11,179 nt of DNA from Lentisphaeria bacterium UBA1829 (GCA_002338895.1 DDJH01000193.1:1-11179); one strand, 5' to 3'. Numbered from the stretch's first letter, positions 1 through 7,464 are shown. Notes: generated by a model from the sequence alone, not told the origin. Numbers and translations: made by a program.

Positions 1-52
1 AACCGGCGGTCTGCTTGATGTTCTCAAGCACTCTCTGTGCATAGCTGTTCAT
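1..52 (-). CDS. N-terminal fragment of an unidentified protein (possibly glutamate dehydrogenase)
   Basis: Only the first 17 codons lie in the window, reading MNSYAQRVLENIKQTAG from an ATG at 52-50, and the gene continues past the left edge. The start is supported by an AAAGGA ribosome binding site (58-63) five bases upstream and by a promoter-like pair at 94-122. The short amphipathic N-terminus resembles the opening helix of NADP-type glutamate dehydrogenases, but 17 residues cannot settle this, so no symbol is given. It is transcribed divergently from hydF across a shared AT-rich regulatory region of about 500 bases. Confidence 0.55.
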   Translation of the reverse strand, partial: MNSYAQRVLENIKQTAG

Positions 53-93
53 TGCGATCCTTTCTTAAATTTGGAGTTACTGTATAAGGAAGT

Positions 94-122
94 AATTTAC
101 CGTACTCCCCGGAAAAATTCAA
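94..122 (-). promoter_or_regulatory. Candidate sigma-70 promoter for the left-edge minus-strand gene
   Basis: On the minus strand TTGAAT (117-122) is followed after 17 bases by TAAATT (94-99). Each hexamer matches consensus at four of six positions and the spacing is ideal. The predicted start, near base 87, would give a leader of about 35 bases containing the AAAGGA site ahead of the ATG at 52. This is pattern-based only, and AT-rich DNA produces chance matches. Confidence 0.4.
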
Positions 123-154
123 CGGAAATCCCCAAAAAAAACGAATTTTGAAAC

Positions 155-192
155 TTACATTTTTGTAACACAAATTTGAAACATTTTTGTAC
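155..192. repeat. Pair of TTACA-N4-TGTAA-like dyad elements (upstream of left-edge gene)
   Basis: The first element, 155-168, is a perfect inverted repeat TTACA-TTTT-TGTAA. The second, centred on 181-192 (ACATTTTTGTAC), keeps the inner ACA/TGT halves. Both are preceded by TTTGAAAC, at 147-154 and 175-182. The five-four-five geometry is that of Crp/FNR-superfamily operators, but the half-site TTACA is not the textbook FNR or CRP sequence, so the binding protein is unknown. They lie about 30-70 bases upstream of the -35 of the left-edge gene, a location suited to an activator. Related copies occur at 355-383. Confidence 0.4.
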
Positions 193-268
193 ATTTCAAC
201 AGGATACGAAATTTCCAGACAAAAAACCAAGAATATTCCTTTCATACATTTTTTGCAAAAAGAGAAAT

Positions 269-304
269 AAAAAGAGGGATTTTGAAGAAAAAACTCCTCT
301 TTTT
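269..304. other. AT-rich inverted repeat in the divergent intergenic region
   Basis: AAAAAGAGG (269-277) and CCTCTTTTT (296-304) are perfectly complementary nine-base arms around an 18-base loop. Read on the plus strand, the second arm ends in a T run like a weak intrinsic terminator. However, no gene end lies nearby on either strand, and the stem holds only four G:C pairs. It may insulate the two divergent promoters or be incidental. The surrounding stretch 53-550 shows no convincing gene; a 108-codon open frame on the minus strand (24-350) has an AT-driven composition and no ribosome binding site. Confidence 0.25.
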
Positions 305-354
305 CCATTCTAAGGCCAGGAATTACGACTGTTGAATATGGAACTATCATGCTG

Positions 355-383
355 AAACAATTTTGTAATACAATTTTGTAATA
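355..383. repeat. Exact 13-bp tandem duplication carrying two TACA/TGTA-type dyads
   Basis: CAATTTTGTAATA occurs twice in immediate succession, at 358-370 and 371-383, with no mismatch. Each copy, with its preceding bases, forms a partial inverted repeat of the ACA-N4-TGT type (for example TACAATTTTGTA at 369-380), matching the elements at 155-192. The 13-bp spacing is a little over one helical turn, so two dimers could sit near the same face. The repeat lies about 170 bases upstream of the hydF start codon and is a candidate operator for hydF expression. Confidence 0.45.
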
Positions 384-474
384 TTTTAAATTCGTTCTCT
401 ATCACGATCTCCTTTTGCGATTTTTTTACTTTTTTGATGAAAAACGATTTTGTCACAGAGACGGGGGCTCGGAC

Positions 475-502
475 TTGAAATCTCCACTTTGCAGATCATA
501 TT
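475..502 (+). promoter_or_regulatory. Candidate promoter for hydF
   Basis: TTGAAA (475-480) is followed after 16 bases by CATATT (497-502). This is a moderate sigma-70-like pair whose predicted start, near base 509, leaves a purine-rich leader of about 40 bases containing the AAGGAGG ribosome binding site (538-544). An alternative start could lie further upstream, beside the tandem repeat at 358-383, where TAATAT-like hexamers abound. Confidence 0.3.
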
Positions 503-550
503 ACCAAAAAAAAGAAGAAGAAAGAAAATCAGAAAGCAAGGAGGATCTCT

Positions 551-1810
551 ATGGATACAACCCCGAAATCTCTACGACTTCAAATAGCACTGTTCGGCCG
601 GACCAATGTCGGGAAATCCAGTTTTCTGAACCTGATTTCCGGACAAGATGTGGCGATCACCTCCGCTCGCCCGGGAACAACGACCGATGTGGTGGAAAAA
701 GCGATGGAACTGCTCCCGATCGGACCGGTGGTTTTTCTTGATACAGCCGGAATCGACGACCGGACGGAACTCGGAGAACTGCGAATCCGGAAAAGCCGCA
801 AAGTGTTCGACCGCGCAGATATTGTCGTTATTCTCTGCGAGGCGGGGAACTGGGGAGAAGCGGAAGAAGGTCTTCTTGCGGAGGCAAAGGCCCGGAAAAC
901 TCCGGTTGTCGTTGTCATCAACAAATGCGACGTCCGGACTCCGGATGCGGAGTTTCTGGAGCATCTGAAACAGAATGGCATCCGCTCCATTGTCGCCGTC
1001 AGCAGCATCCGGAAGGAGCAGAGAGAGAGATTCCTTGCGGATTTCAAACAGGCTCTGATCGAAAATTGTCCGGATGATTTCCTCACGCCGCCCCCGCTGG
1101 TCGGTGATCTGATCCGCCCGGGAGACCTGGTCGTGCTGATCGTGCCGATCGACCTTCAGGCGCCGAAGGGTCGTCTGATCCTTCCGCAGGTGCAGACGAT
1201 CCGGGATGTGCTGGATCATGATGCGGCGGTTCTTACGGTCAAGGAGAATGAATATCTCGCAGTTCTGGACCGACTCAAAACACCGCCGGCGCTCGTTGTC
1301 TGCGACTCACAGGTTGTGCGGAAAATGGTGGACGAGACTCCTGCGGGAGTCCCCTGCACAACGTTCTCCATCCTCTTTTCCAGACTGAAAGGCGACATGC
1401 AGCTGATGGCCGAAGGCACTGCCGCCATTGATACTCTCCGAAAAGGCGACAAGGTCCTGATTGCCGAAGCATGCACCCACCATGCCACACAGGACGATAT
1501 CGGACGAGTCAAGATCCCGCGCTGGCTGAAGAACTACCTTGGCGACGGAGTGGAGATCGACGTCTACGCCGGGCGCGACTATCCGGAAAACTTTTCCGAC
1601 TACAAACTTGTCATCCACTGCGGAGGCTGCATGCTGAACCGCCGGGAAGTTCTGTCGCGCCTGCAAACGGCAGCGAAAGCGGGAGTTCCCGTCACGAACT
1701 ACGGCATGTGCATCTCCCTTCTGCAAGGAGTTCTGGACCGGGTACTCTCCCCCTTCCCGGAAGCTCTGGCCGCATTCCGGAACGAACGCGAACGCCTCCA
1801 GAAAAAATAA
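551..1810 (+). CDS. hydF: [FeFe]-hydrogenase H-cluster maturation GTPase HydF
   Basis: HydF is the GTPase and iron-sulfur scaffold on which HydE and HydG products assemble the 2Fe subcluster before it is handed to the [FeFe] hydrogenase. The 419-residue product has the expected three parts. The N-terminal Era/TrmE-like GTPase domain shows the P-loop GRTNVGKS (16-23), switch threonines in PGTTTD (41-46), DTAG (64-67) and NKCD (124-127). A middle dimerisation region follows. The C-terminal cluster domain carries the signature CTH (C308, H310) and HCGGC (H356, C357, C360), the cysteines that bind the [4Fe-4S] cluster in studied HydF proteins. The start is fixed by AAGGAGG six bases upstream. The gene stands alone: hydE, hydG and the hydrogenase are not in the window. 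It converges on the zinc-ribbon gene. Confidence 0.95.
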   Translation: MDTTPKSLRLQIALFGRTNVGKSSFLNLISGQDVAITSARPGTTTDVVEKAMELLPIGPVVFLDTAGIDDRTELGELRIRKSRKVFDRADIVVILCEAGNWGEAEEGLLAEAKARKTPVVVVINKCDVRTPDAEFLEHLKQNGIRSIVAVSSIRKEQRERFLADFKQALIENCPDDFLTPPPLVGDLIRPGDLVVLIVPIDLQAPKGRLILPQVQTIRDVLDHDAAVLTVKENEYLAVLDRLKTPPALVVCDSQVVRKMVDETPAGVPCTTFSILFSRLKGDMQLMAEGTAAIDTLRKGDKVLIAEACTHHATQDDIGRVKIPRWLKNYLGDGVEIDVYAGRDYPENFSDYKLVIHCGGCMLNRREVLSRLQTAAKAGVPVTNYGMCISLLQGVLDRVLSPFPEALAAFRNERERLQKK

Positions 1811-1828
1811 CCCAGAAAAAATAAAACG

Positions 1829-1863
1829 CGGACAGAAACACCCTGAATCACAGCTTCTGTCCG
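1829..1863 (-). terminator. Hairpin with T-rich flank, possible minus-strand terminator
   Basis: CGGACAGAA (1829-1837) and TTCTGTCCG (1855-1863) form a perfect nine-base stem with a 17-base loop. On the minus strand it is followed by a T-rich run (complement of 1811-1828), the shape of an intrinsic terminator for transcripts from the zinc-ribbon gene. On the plus strand no T run follows, so it is a weaker candidate for ending hydF transcripts. The long loop lowers confidence. Confidence 0.4.
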
Positions 1864-1948
1864 TCCCCAAAACACACCCCCTCTTACGCTCTTCCTCCAG
1901 GAAACTACCAGACCCCGTCACTGCAAAAAGGTTTGGAAAAAGGAGAGC

Positions 1949-1992
1949 GCGAGAGGAAAACAACCTTTCCTCAAAAGGTTTTTTCTTCTCGC
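1949..1992. terminator. Long composite hairpin between convergent genes, probable bidirectional terminator
   Basis: The arms 1949-1968 and 1974-1992 pair over almost their whole length: GCGAGA, GAAAA and AACCTTT on the left match TCTCGC, TTTTC and AAAGGTT on the right. There is one G-U wobble, one bulged C and a five-base loop (1969-1973). The inner AACCTTT/AAAGGTT stem is followed by a T run on each strand, so it can act as a terminator for hydF and for the opposing gene. Its position, in the 240-base gap between two convergent stop codons, supports this. Confidence 0.65.
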
Positions 1993-2050
1993 ATCAAACA
2001 ACCACAATAAACGCCCCAAGCACCAAGAACAGGGAGGACACAGCGATCCA

Positions 2051-2752
2051 TCAACTGTGCAGATAAAGAATATGCGAACAGTTGTCACAAAGGGTCAGAA
2101 GCCCCTTTTTCGCGTTATTGACCGTCTGAGGCGGCACACGGAGACGACAGTACCCGCAGACGCCCTGATTGATCATTGCCACCGGCTCCCCCTTTCCGCC
2201 TTCGAGCAGACGGTGATAAACGGTAAGGGTCTGGGTATCGACCTTGGCTTCATAGGCTTTCCGAAGCTTGAGCTTTTCTGTGATTTCCGTTTCGAGCTCC
2301 TGCTTGAGCTCGACGAGATCCGCCAGTTCTGCCTTGACGCTTTTCTGCGTGACGGCGAGTTCTTTTTCCGCCGCTGCGATTCCCTTCTGCGCCTCTTCGG
2401 CCTGATCCATGCGTTCGAGAATAACGGTTTCGAGATCGGAGACGGCCTTTTTCTTTGCCTCAATATCGGCCATCATTGCCTGATACTCATTATTTTTTTT
2501 CACCATAGCCGACTGAGTCAGGAGTTTCCGGGAGGCCTCGTTAAGCTTTTCGATTTCGCCCTCGGACTCCTTCATGGCCCGATCAATCTTCCGGAGAGCA
2601 TCCTTCGCGGCATCGACCTTTGCAGAAGCCTCCTTCACAAGGGAGTCGAGACGCGCCTTTTCGGAGGGGATCGTGGAGATCCGCAGCTTGAGATTCCGGA
2701 TTTTCATATCGAGATCCTGCAGCGCGAGCAAATCAGTAATCCATTCATTCAT
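2051..2752 (-). CDS. Coiled-coil protein with C-terminal C4 zinc ribbon (CT398/CdsZ family)
   Basis: The 233-residue product is almost wholly charged and heptad-like over roughly residues 5-180, indicating a long helical hairpin or coiled coil. It ends in a zinc ribbon with two CxxC pairs, CGYC (C199, C202) and CDNC (C222, C225). This is the layout of the bacterial family often listed as C4-type zinc ribbon or DUF164, whose chlamydial member CT398/CdsZ binds sigma-54 and type III secretion parts. Function outside Chlamydia is largely unknown, so no specific role is claimed. There is no signal peptide or membrane segment, so it is probably cytoplasmic. The ATG at 2752 is preceded by an AAGGAAGG purine run about ten bases upstream. 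An ATG nearer that run opens a frame of only five codons. The gene has its own promoter (2787-2815). Confidence 0.85.
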   Translation of the reverse strand: MNEWITDLLALQDLDMKIRNLKLRISTIPSEKARLDSLVKEASAKVDAAKDALRKIDRAMKESEGEIEKLNEASRKLLTQSAMVKKNNEYQAMMADIEAKKKAVSDLETVILERMDQAEEAQKGIAAAEKELAVTQKSVKAELADLVELKQELETEITEKLKLRKAYEAKVDTQTLTVYHRLLEGGKGEPVAMINQGVCGYCRLRVPPQTVNNAKKGLLTLCDNCSHILYLHS

Positions 2753-2786
2753 GGTGCGTCATCCTTCCTTGAGTGTCGATTGAGGG

Positions 2787-2815
2787 AAAATAAACCTTGA
2801 ATCCATAAATTTCAA
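2787..2815 (-). promoter_or_regulatory. Candidate sigma-70 promoter for the zinc-ribbon gene
   Basis: On the minus strand TTGAAA (2810-2815) and TATTTT (2787-2792) are separated by exactly 17 bases. The pair lies in the 101-base AT-rich gap between the waaG stop codon and the zinc-ribbon start, with a predicted leader of about 30 bases. It suggests the gene is not solely dependent on read-through from waaG. Confidence 0.45.
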
Positions 2816-2853
2816 CTGAATCCGGGAAAAAAGCGGGAAAAACTTTATTTTTC

Positions 2854-3972
2854 TCACCTCTTTTCACGGACAAACGCCTCGAGAGCGTCCACAGCGACCT
2901 CGGCACGGCGGTAGAAATCGGCGCCGAGAGCATAGCGGATCGTCCGCTCCCTGAGTTCGGGAAGCCTGGAGAGCGCATCGGCCGTCATCGCATTGATCAC
3001 GGACTGCTCCGCACCTTCCGGCACAACCAGCCCGGAAGCCTCCTGAACGAAATTACTGAAACCGCACTCCTCGGTGCAGAGCACGGGGAGACCGGCGGCG
3101 ATCCCTTCGACGAGCACCGTTCCTGTCGCCTCGTTGCGGGAGGGATGGATCATCAGATCCGCCGCCAGCAGCAGTTCCGGGACATCCGTCCGCGGACCGG
3201 CGAGCACAACCTGTCCGGCGACCCCGCACTTTTCCGCATGCGCGGAGCACCCCCCGTCGGCCGACTCGCCGATCAGATACAGCACACACCTGTTCCTCTC
3301 CGGTTCCGGCAGAGCCCCCAGAGCCTCGATCGCGCGAAACGCCCCTTTCAAGCGATAATTGGATCCGATCAGCACAAGCATTCTCTGCTCGTCGGTCAAC
3401 CCGAGTTTTTTCCTCATCCCTCTGCGGATGCGGTCCGCATCCGCCGGCCTGCGGCATTTCTCATTCATTCCGGGCGGCAGATAGAAGAATCGCGATTCCG
3501 GCGTATGATACACCTTCATGAAATCGCGCTTCTGACGCGGCGCAATATAAAAAATACGAGTCTTTGCGGCGGGCTCGAAGACGGTGCGCTCCTGCTCCAG
3601 AAACGTGCGGTAGCGCGGATTCAGCCGCAGCATGAGCGCAGAGTGTTTGCGCGGATACTCGACGGCGAGACAGTTGTCCGCCGCAAAATAGAAATCCCCT
3701 CCCCCCATGCGGTTGAAGAGGAGCCGAGCATCAAACGGTGCGCTTTCCATCCGGAACAGACGTTCGAAACTTCGCGCGCGACCATGATTGGACCATCCCC
3801 GGACCTTCAGAATGCGGACCTGGATTCCATCAGGCGGCTCCTCTCCCTTCCAGGAAGCGGTGAAGACCGTGACGCGGTGACCGCGTCCGGCCGCGCATTC
3901 CGCCATTCGGAGCATATCGCGCTGCAGGCCTCCGAACGGAAAGTATTTGAAGATCGCAAAAGCAAAGTTCAT
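2854..3972 (-). CDS. waaG: WaaG-like LPS core glycosyltransferase (GT4 family)
   Basis: The 372-residue product matches the family of WaaG (RfaG), the UDP-glucose-dependent enzyme that adds the first glucose to heptose II in the LPS inner core on the cytoplasmic face of the inner membrane. It aligns at the start with the enterobacterial protein, including the segment FKYFPFGGLQRDML. It also shows YFAAD near residue 98, GSNYRLKGAFRAIEAL (about 203-218) and the GT-B EX7E motif (E281 and E289, within HPSRNEATGTVLVEG). Enterobacterial WaaG is almost the same length. I chose the ATG at 3972 because family members begin there; an in-frame ATG at 3984 would add four residues and sits only about 12 bases from the -10 element. 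The sugar acceptor in this organism is unknown. It stands apart from other LPS genes and follows the lactate operon with its own promoter. Confidence 0.88.
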   Translation of the reverse strand: MNFAFAIFKYFPFGGLQRDMLRMAECAAGRGHRVTVFTASWKGEEPPDGIQVRILKVRGWSNHGRARSFERLFRMESAPFDARLLFNRMGGGDFYFAADNCLAVEYPRKHSALMLRLNPRYRTFLEQERTVFEPAAKTRIFYIAPRQKRDFMKVYHTPESRFFYLPPGMNEKCRRPADADRIRRGMRKKLGLTDEQRMLVLIGSNYRLKGAFRAIEALGALPEPERNRCVLYLIGESADGGCSAHAEKCGVAGQVVLAGPRTDVPELLLAADLMIHPSRNEATGTVLVEGIAAGLPVLCTEECGFSNFVQEASGLVVPEGAEQSVINAMTADALSRLPELRERTIRYALGADFYRRAEVAVDALEAFVREKR

Positions 3973-3996
3973 CGTTTCACCCATTCAAGACCGCAT

Positions 3997-4024
3997 AATA
4001 TAGGACCGCCGGCAGGAAAATCAA
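3997..4024 (-). promoter_or_regulatory. Candidate sigma-70 promoter for waaG
   Basis: On the minus strand TTGATT (4019-4024) is followed after 16 bases by TATATT (3997-4002), which matches five of six positions of the -10 consensus. The predicted start near 3990 would leave a leader of only about 18 bases before the ATG at 3972. This argues that translation begins there rather than at 3984. The promoter sits in the 85-base gap after lctD and separates waaG from the lactate operon. Confidence 0.5.
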
Positions 4025-4057
4025 CCCCGCATCCGGAAAACCTTTCATTTTCCTTTT

Positions 4058-5464
4058 TCAGCGGACCACCACCTTGGAAGGATTGAGGATGTTCTTCGGG
4101 TCGAAGAGCTCCTTGATACCACTCATCAGACGGAGGGATTCGGGACTGAGCGATTCGCCGAGGTAGGGACGTTTCGCATAGCCGATACCATGCTCCCCGC
4201 TGACTTTTCCGCCGAGGGCTTTTGCCTTGGAGTAGAGCTCCTCGAAGACGGCGAGAAGAGTCTTTTTCCACTCCTCTTCCCCGAGTTCGTCACGGAGGAC
4301 ATAGATATGAAGATTTCCATCCCCCGCGTGTCCGAACGAACGGATGCGGATCCTGTACTTCTTCTGCAGCTCATGAGAAAAGAGGACGAATTCGGCGACA
4401 TGCTTTCTCGGCACGACCACATCACACTCATCCATTTCCGTTGTGGAAGCCTTGATCGCCTCCAGGAAGGCTCCGCGGGCGGACCAGATGGATTCGTTCC
4501 GCTCCTGCGTGTTGGAGATGAACACATCGAGAGCGCCGCATTCGAGACAGATTTCGGCGGCCTCCTTGTACGCCAGTTCGATCTCCTCCTTGCTTGCGCC
4601 GTCGAAGGTCAGGAGCAGATACGCATCGGAGGAGTTGTCCGGGAACTTTCTTGCGAGGAACTGTTCCGCGGCGAGGATCACCTCCCGCTCCATGAATTCG
4701 ACAGCGGTCGGGATAGAACTTGCACGAATCACGGAAGGCACGGTCCGGATGGCCGACGGCAGATCCGGGAACGGCACCAGAAGACTGATCTTGTGCTTCG
4801 GCAGCGGCAGCAGTCGCAGCACCGCCTTCGTGACGATTCCGAGCGTTCCCTCCGACCCGACAATCAGATCCTTGAGACTGTATCCGGAACTGTTCTTCAC
4901 GACCTTTCCGCCGAACTCGACGATTTCTCCGTTCGGCAGCACCACCTGGAGTCCGCGGACATAATCCCGCGTGACGCCGTATTTCACCGCGCGCATTCCT
5001 CCGGCGTTCGTGCTGATGTTTCCGCCGATGGTTGCGGTTTTCTCTCCGGGATCCGGCGGATAGAAAAGTCCGTGATCCTCCGCATATTTCGCCACCTCCA
5101 TCAGCAGCACGCCCGGTTCGAGCGTGAGCGTCATATTCTCCTGATCGAGTTCAAGGAAACGGTTCATTCCGCTGAGGTCGATCATGATTCCGCCGAACAG
5201 CGCCACGGATCCGCCGACCAGTCCGGTTCCCTGTCCGCGCGGAGTGACCGGGATGTTGTTGGCATTCGCATACTTCATGACGGCGGAAACCTCCTCCGCC
5301 GTCAGCGCCTTGACCAGCACATCCGGACGCCGATGGACGCCGGAAAGTTCATCGTGACAGTAATCCTCGCCGATTTCGGACGCGGGAATCACCCGGTCCG
5401 CGCCGCAGATCGCGCGCAGGGCTTCCAGATCCCCGTCGGTAAACGTTTTATAGGGAGCGGACAT
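4058..5464 (-). CDS. lctD: FAD-linked lactate dehydrogenase subunit of a bifurcating Etf-Ldh complex
   Basis: This 468-residue protein belongs to the GlcD/D-lactate dehydrogenase flavoprotein family, which oxidises 2-hydroxy acids to 2-oxo acids. The N-terminal PCMH-type FAD domain carries [11 protein letters not shown] (75-85), the PPDPG and [11 protein letters not shown] segments (136-156) and GSEGTLGI (203-210). The C-terminal FAD-linked oxidase domain has HAGDGNLH (379-386) and SGEHGIG (422-428), the usual metal and substrate-site histidines. It starts three bases after the etfA stop codon, with AAGGTG as ribosome binding site. The order etfB-etfA-dehydrogenase matches lctBCD of Acetobacterium woodii. 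There the complex passes electrons from lactate to NAD+ at the expense of reduced ferredoxin. Sequence alone would also allow glycolate oxidase GlcD; the adjacent Etf and larA genes favour lactate. Stereospecificity cannot be read from the sequence. Confidence 0.85.
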   Translation of the reverse strand: MSAPYKTFTDGDLEALRAICGADRVIPASEIGEDYCHDELSGVHRRPDVLVKALTAEEVSAVMKYANANNIPVTPRGQGTGLVGGSVALFGGIMIDLSGMNRFLELDQENMTLTLEPGVLLMEVAKYAEDHGLFYPPDPGEKTATIGGNISTNAGGMRAVKYGVTRDYVRGLQVVLPNGEIVEFGGKVVKNSSGYSLKDLIVGSEGTLGIVTKAVLRLLPLPKHKISLLVPFPDLPSAIRTVPSVIRASSIPTAVEFMEREVILAAEQFLARKFPDNSSDAYLLLTFDGASKEEIELAYKEAAEICLECGALDVFISNTQERNESIWSARGAFLEAIKASTTEMDECDVVVPRKHVAEFVLFSHELQKKYRIRIRSFGHAGDGNLHIYVLRDELGEEEWKKTLLAVFEELYSKAKALGGKVSGEHGIGYAKRPYLGESLSPESLRLMSGIKELFDPKNILNPSKVVVR

Positions 5465-5467
5465 GAT

Positions 5468-6658
5468 TCACACCTTCGCTTTCTGTTTTTTAATTTGTTC
5501 GATCAGGTTCGGAACGATCTTGTAGAGATCGCCCTTGATGCCGATGTGCGCGACCTTGAAGATCGGGGCGTTCTCGTCGGTGTTGATCGCGATGATTGTT
5601 TCGGAGCTGTCCATCCCGGCGACGAACTGGATGGCACCGGAGACCCCGCATGTGATGATCAGTTTCGGTTTGACGGTCCGTCCGCTCAGGCCGATCTGGT
5701 TGCGCGGATTGATCCATCCGGCCTCCACCACGGCGCGGGTGGAGGCGAGTTTTCCATTCAGGAGTTCCGCAAGTTCCTGGAGAAGAGCGAGATCCTCCTG
5801 TTTTTTGATTCCGCGTCCGGCCACCACGAGCACTTCCGCCTCTTCGATTCCCTTCTCCTGCTTCTTTTCGGTCATTTTCAGGATTTCGATGGCGGAGCGG
5901 AGTTTTTCCGCCGGGACCGAGCAGCGGCGGATCTTCCCCTTCGGCGCCTCTTTCGGCGGAATGGAAAAGATCTTGTAGCGGACGGTGGCGAACTGCGGAC
6001 GGTGACGCGGCGTATTGATATGCGCCATGATGTTTCCGCCGTATGCGGGACGGATCTGATCCAGATCGGTGGAGGAGGAGATGTCGAGCCGGGTGCAGTC
6101 GGCGGTGAGACCGGTGCGGAAGCGGGCCGCCGCACGGGGCGCCAGCGAACGACCCGTCGACGTGCCGCCGACCAGGACCGACGACGGCTGAACCGTCCGG
6201 ATGAAATCCTCCAGCACCGCCGTATACGGTTCGATCCGGAAGTATTTCAGTTCGGGCTGATCGTAGACGAACACCTCGTCGACGCCGTATTCAAGCACCT
6301 GCTGCGCCTTGTCCGAGATTTCGGATCCGATCATCAGGCAGTAGACCGGATACTTCACCTTGGCCGCCAGTTCGCGGGCCTTTCCGATGAGTTCAAAGGT
6401 GACGGGGTGAATCGATCCCTCCTCAATTTCCGCGACCACGGCGATTCCCCGCCAGAGATTTTTGTCGACGGAGGGCGGCAGATCGTCCTCCACATATTCA
6501 AAGACGCCGTTTCCTTTTTTGATGCAGATTCTGCACATGCGGCATCCGGCGTTGATGGCGAGATGTCCGTCGGCGATTTCGATGGATTTGAACGGACAGA
6601 GTGCGACGAGCGCCTCCGGATCCGCAACCTTGTCATGATGAATTTCGATATGGGGCAT
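5468..6658 (-). CDS. etfA: Electron transfer flavoprotein alpha subunit with N-terminal single-cluster ferredoxin domain
   Basis: EtfA pairs with EtfB to carry the two FADs that split or merge electrons between NADH, ferredoxin and the dehydrogenase. The 396-residue product starts with a ferredoxin-like module that has CP at C21 and CRMCRIC at C39, C42 and C45. These are the four ligands of one [4Fe-4S] cluster; the cysteines for a second cluster are absent. The Etf domain follows (about 70-390), with LAPRAAARFRTGLTADCT (172-189), R308, the FAD-binding GLSGRTVKPK...GVSGAIQF stretch (323-345) and INTDENAPIF (358-367). I take the ATG at 6658 as start because GAGGTGA lies five bases upstream. 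A GTG at 6667, overlapping the etfB stop as GTGA, would add three residues but lacks a well-placed ribosome site. Similar ferredoxin-fused EtfAs are known in the A. woodii lactate and caffeyl-CoA systems. Confidence 0.93.
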   Translation of the reverse strand: MPHIEIHHDKVADPEALVALCPFKSIEIADGHLAINAGCRMCRICIKKGNGVFEYVEDDLPPSVDKNLWRGIAVVAEIEEGSIHPVTFELIGKARELAAKVKYPVYCLMIGSEISDKAQQVLEYGVDEVFVYDQPELKYFRIEPYTAVLEDFIRTVQPSSVLVGGTSTGRSLAPRAAARFRTGLTADCTRLDISSSTDLDQIRPAYGGNIMAHINTPRHRPQFATVRYKIFSIPPKEAPKGKIRRCSVPAEKLRSAIEILKMTEKKQEKGIEEAEVLVVAGRGIKKQEDLALLQELAELLNGKLASTRAVVEAGWINPRNQIGLSGRTVKPKLIITCGVSGAIQFVAGMDSSETIIAINTDENAPIFKVAHIGIKGDLYKIVPNLIEQIKKQKAKV

Positions 6659-6663
6659 GGGAA

Positions 6664-7464
6664 TCACCTCAGCTGCTGAAGGAATTTTTTATCGTCGAGG
6701 AAATGGAAGAGTTTTCCGGCGAGTTCCTCCGCGTCACCGTTCCACATTTCGTGCGTGTTGGAGTTTTCCGGCGGGAAGATCCGCTTGACCTGGGTGGGGG
6801 AGCCGTTGAGACCGTAATGAGCGGGATCGCGGTCCTCCATATCGTCGAGTTTGAGCACTTTGATCGGCCGGTCGGCGGTCGCGAGCTTGAGCTTGTACGA
6901 GGGAAGACGCGGCTCGAATATGCCCTTTTCGACCGTCATCAGACAGGGGAACGCGACTTTCGCGGTCTCCAGATGCAGCGGGAGATCCAGATCCACCGTG
7001 ATCGACGACTCCGTCACCTCATGGATCCGGCACACATTGGTCACATGGGAAATTCCGAGGAACTCGGCGAGTTCCGCTCCGACCTGAGCGGTATCGCCGT
7101 CGGTGGTCTGTTTTCCGCAGATGATCAGATCGCATCCGCCGGCCGCCTTGATTCCCTGTGCGAGGGTATACGATGTCGCGAGCACATCCGATCCGCCGAA
7201 TCTCCGGTCGGAGAGCAGCACCCCGTGATCGACGCCCATCATAAACGCCTCCCGGATCACGGACTGCGCCTGCGGCGGTCCCATGGTTATGACCGTGATT
7301 TCCGCGCCGTACTGCTGTTTGAACCGCAGAGCGGTTTCGAGGGCGTACAGGTCGTACGGATTCATTTTGGATTCCACCCCGTCGCGTTTGAGGACCCCGG
7401 TCAGCGGGTCGATCTCCACCTGGGCGGTTCCCGGAACCTGCTTGATGCAGACTGCAATTTTCAT
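6664..7464 (-). CDS. etfB: Electron transfer flavoprotein beta subunit (bifurcating type)
   Basis: EtfB supplies the NAD(H)-facing flavin site of the Etf heterodimer. The 266-residue product opens with [13 protein letters not shown], carries [14 protein letters not shown] (116-129), the nucleotide-binding loop that holds the extra FAD in bifurcating Etfs, and ends with [15 protein letters not shown] (218-232), a tail typical of this class. The start is secured by GGAGGAAG just upstream of the ATG at 7464. It follows larA by 27 bases and is followed by etfA after five bases, so all are surely co-transcribed. The ferredoxin-fused EtfA and adjacent lactate dehydrogenase point to electron bifurcation rather than the mitochondrial-type respiratory role, but redox behaviour is inferred from family knowledge. 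Confidence 0.92.
   Translation of the reverse strand: MKIAVCIKQVPGTAQVEIDPLTGVLKRDGVESKMNPYDLYALETALRFKQQYGAEITVITMGPPQAQSVIREAFMMGVDHGVLLSDRRFGGSDVLATSYTLAQGIKAAGGCDLIICGKQTTDGDTAQVGAELAEFLGISHVTNVCRIHEVTESSITVDLDLPLHLETAKVAFPCLMTVEKGIFEPRLPSYKLKLATADRPIKVLKLDDMEDRDPAHYGLNGSPTQVKRIFPPENSNTHEMWNGDAEELAGKLFHFLDDKKFLQQLR

Noticed and set aside
24..350. 108-codon minus-strand open frame in the AT-rich intergenic region
   Set aside because: Phe/Lys/Tyr-rich, low-complexity translation. It overlaps the real left-edge gene start and regulatory repeats, and no ribosome binding site is seen.
415..741. Plus-strand open frame overlapping the start of hydF
   Set aside because: It runs out of frame into the HydF GTPase domain, whereas hydF has a strong AAGGAGG site and clear homology.
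4025..4057. GGAAAA/TTTTCC inverted repeat after lctD as an operon terminator
   Set aside because: The six-base stem is weak and no T run follows, so termination there is not supported.
3145..4086. 313-codon plus-strand open frame opposite waaG
   Set aside because: Antisense shadow of a gene with clear WaaG motifs; no domain in its own translation.
4190..6679. 829-codon open frame on the plus strand opposite lctD and etfA
   Set aside because: It runs antisense through two well-supported genes with conserved motifs. Its translation is rich in Arg, Asp, His and Gly with no recognisable domain, as expected from codon bias in GC-rich DNA.
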